Shown here: positions 6,171 through 6,950 of the stretch, piece after piece | How positions within the stretch are numbered: position 1 is the stretch's first letter | How the letters are laid out: every line of letters starts with the position of its first letter | Source of the DNA: Comamonadaceae bacterium | GTDB lineage: Bacteria > Pseudomonadota > Gammaproteobacteria > Burkholderiales > Burkholderiaceae_C | Reading direction: 5' to 3' | DNA length: 6,950 nt | Assembly (NCBI GenBank): GCA_947461325.1 | Contig: CANHLD010000091.1 | Coordinates: 1-6,950, forward strand | Made by a program: the position numbers and the translations under genes | The notes under the pieces: model-generated | Databases searched by the model: none | The model's input: the letters and a program-made list of their open reading frames with translations, nothing else | What the model was told of the DNA's origin: nothing

Positions 6171-6950
6171 TTATTTTCTGGATTGCAATTGCTGCCAAAG
6201 TGCCATCTCCGTTGCCGTGAGGCGGTCCGTCGCGCGCGCCGCTTCTTCAAACTTGTCAGCATCGGTCATCAAAGCCAGTTGGTGGATTTGACCCAACAGG
6301 TTTTTATAGTGTTCAACCGCTTGCGCAGGTCGATTGGCAATGACATGCAATGGAATCTGAGAATTGTTTTCTTTATTGGCTCGTTCCGTGTGCACATGCT
6401 CAAGCAACACATTCAGTTCCTCAATGGTGATGTGCAAACGTTTGGCTTCGGTTCTGAGCATTTCAATTTCCGATTCATCCAAATGCCCGTCTTTCATCAT
6501 GTTGCGCAGATTGGTTTTCAACATCTCGCGTTCTTTGTGCAGTTGGTCACCAAAAGCCGAGGCAAGCAAAGCCGCAGGGATGGCGAAGATACCGATGCCT
6601 AGCAACGCCATCACAACCGTCATGAAGCGGCCTATCGGAGTGATCGGAGAAATATCGCCGTAACCCACAGACGCCAAGGTAATCACCGCCCAATAAACAG
6701 AGTTGGGAATGTTGTCGAATTTCTCGGGCTGGGCTTCGTGTTCAAACACATAGCCCAGACTGGCGGTCATGATCACCATCAAAATCATGATGAAGGCTGA
6801 AGCGCTGATCACCGGCCACTCACGTGCGATCACCGTCGTCAAGATTTTGGTTGAATCGTTGTAGCGAGTCAGTTTGAGCAAACGTGCGAGTCGGAATGTT
6901 CGCAAGAACCGCAAGTCCAGCACCGTACCCAGCAGTACTTCAAGAAAGAA
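6171..6950 (-). CDS. Voltage-sensor-type K+ channel with canonical SVGYGD filter (channel 3, N-terminus outside window)
   Basis: The gene enters from the right edge and its start is not visible; 259 residues can be read, beginning at the end of S3. S4 follows with the charge ladder R-FL-R-TF-R-LA-R-LL-K-LT-R. Then come S5, the pore WAVITLASVGYGDISP (filter at 6654-6671) and S6 (GIGIFAIPAALLASAFGDQL), a normal K+ channel gate region. K+ selectivity is therefore well supported. Channels 1 and 2 share EHEAQPEKF-like and IPxxxYW pore-entry wording with it. The tail contains MKDGHLDESEIEML, the same helical module as the other two but diverged, and then a longer C-terminal extension of about 90 residues ending WQQLQSRK. 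It is the first gene of the leftward set seen here. A GTG at 6923 is in frame but lies within the conserved S4 entry and is not the true start. Confidence 0.9.
   Translation of the reverse strand, partial: FFLEVLLGTVLDLRFLRTFRLARLLKLTRYNDSTKILTTVIAREWPVISASAFIMILMVIMTASLGYVFEHEAQPEKFDNIPNSVYWAVITLASVGYGDISPITPIGRFMTVVMALLGIGIFAIPAALLASAFGDQLHKEREMLKTNLRNMMKDGHLDESEIEMLRTEAKRLHITIEELNVLLEHVHTERANKENNSQIPLHVIANRPAQAVEHYKNLLGQIHQLALMTDADKFEEAARATDRLTATEMALWQQLQSRK

Larger units (their letters stand above)
1899..6950 (-). other. Probable leftward transcription unit: three channels, ZIP/cNMP transporter, ureD
   Basis: Five same-strand genes follow one another with gaps of 110, -1, 84 and 8 nt and no strand change. 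The last two pairs of junctions show translational-coupling features (TAATG at 5147-5151 and the ribosome site inside the stop at 2735-2740). The hairpin at 6085-6105 may subdivide the unit. No promoter is seen within it, so the main promoter is presumably right of the window. Co-transcription is inference from spacing. Confidence 0.6.

Noticed and set aside
6135..6602. + strand open frame of 155 codons opposite channel 3
   Set aside because: It lies antisense to the conserved S6 and tail of the channel and has no family resemblance.

Overview
The window looks like chromosomal DNA of a Gram-negative proteobacterium, probably a betaproteobacterium of the Burkholderiales or Methylophilales type. 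The basis is the style of the UrtE and UreD proteins, the dense gene packing, and the pairing of urea-uptake and urease genes at one locus. This assignment is inference from protein style only. No tRNA, rRNA, CRISPR array, transposase or integrase is visible, and all genes read cleanly with no frameshift.

Layout, left to right. On the + strand, 3-464 is the C-terminal two thirds of urtE, an ATPase of the urea ABC transporter. It is followed by a 172-base gap with two hairpins. Next, 637-1881 (+) encodes a polytopic MgtC/SapB-DUF4010 type membrane protein. The strand then switches. Everything from 1899 to the right edge is on the - strand and is probably one leftward transcription unit. In transcription order it holds: a 5'-truncated voltage-gated-type K+ channel (channel 3, 6171-6950), a second channel (channel 2, 5149-6060), a third channel (channel 1, 4208-5149), a ZIP-family-like transporter with a cyclic-nucleotide-binding-type domain in its middle loop (2738-4123), and the urease accessory gene ureD (1899-2729). 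The gaps are 110 nt (with a GC-rich hairpin), a 1-nt TAATG overlap, 84 nt (with a strong Shine-Dalgarno), and 8 nt.

The most interesting part is the four-gene membrane block upstream of ureD. The three channels are related to one another and share an S4 voltage-sensor helix and a C-terminal helical tail. Their selectivity filters differ. The outermost has a canonical SVGYGD. The inner two, whose reading frames overlap, read TSGYGN and ISGWGN and are one residue shorter than the canonical pore. The next gene has the 3+5 membrane-segment layout of a ZIP metal transporter. The ZIP cytoplasmic loop is occupied by a CRP-like sensor domain, and the metal-binding histidines of the two signature helices are replaced. 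Together they suggest an undescribed cation-channel/transporter module, possibly with heteromeric pores. Its linkage to urea/urease genes may be functional or only positional. That joint function is inference; the sequence shows the gene order, motifs and substitutions.
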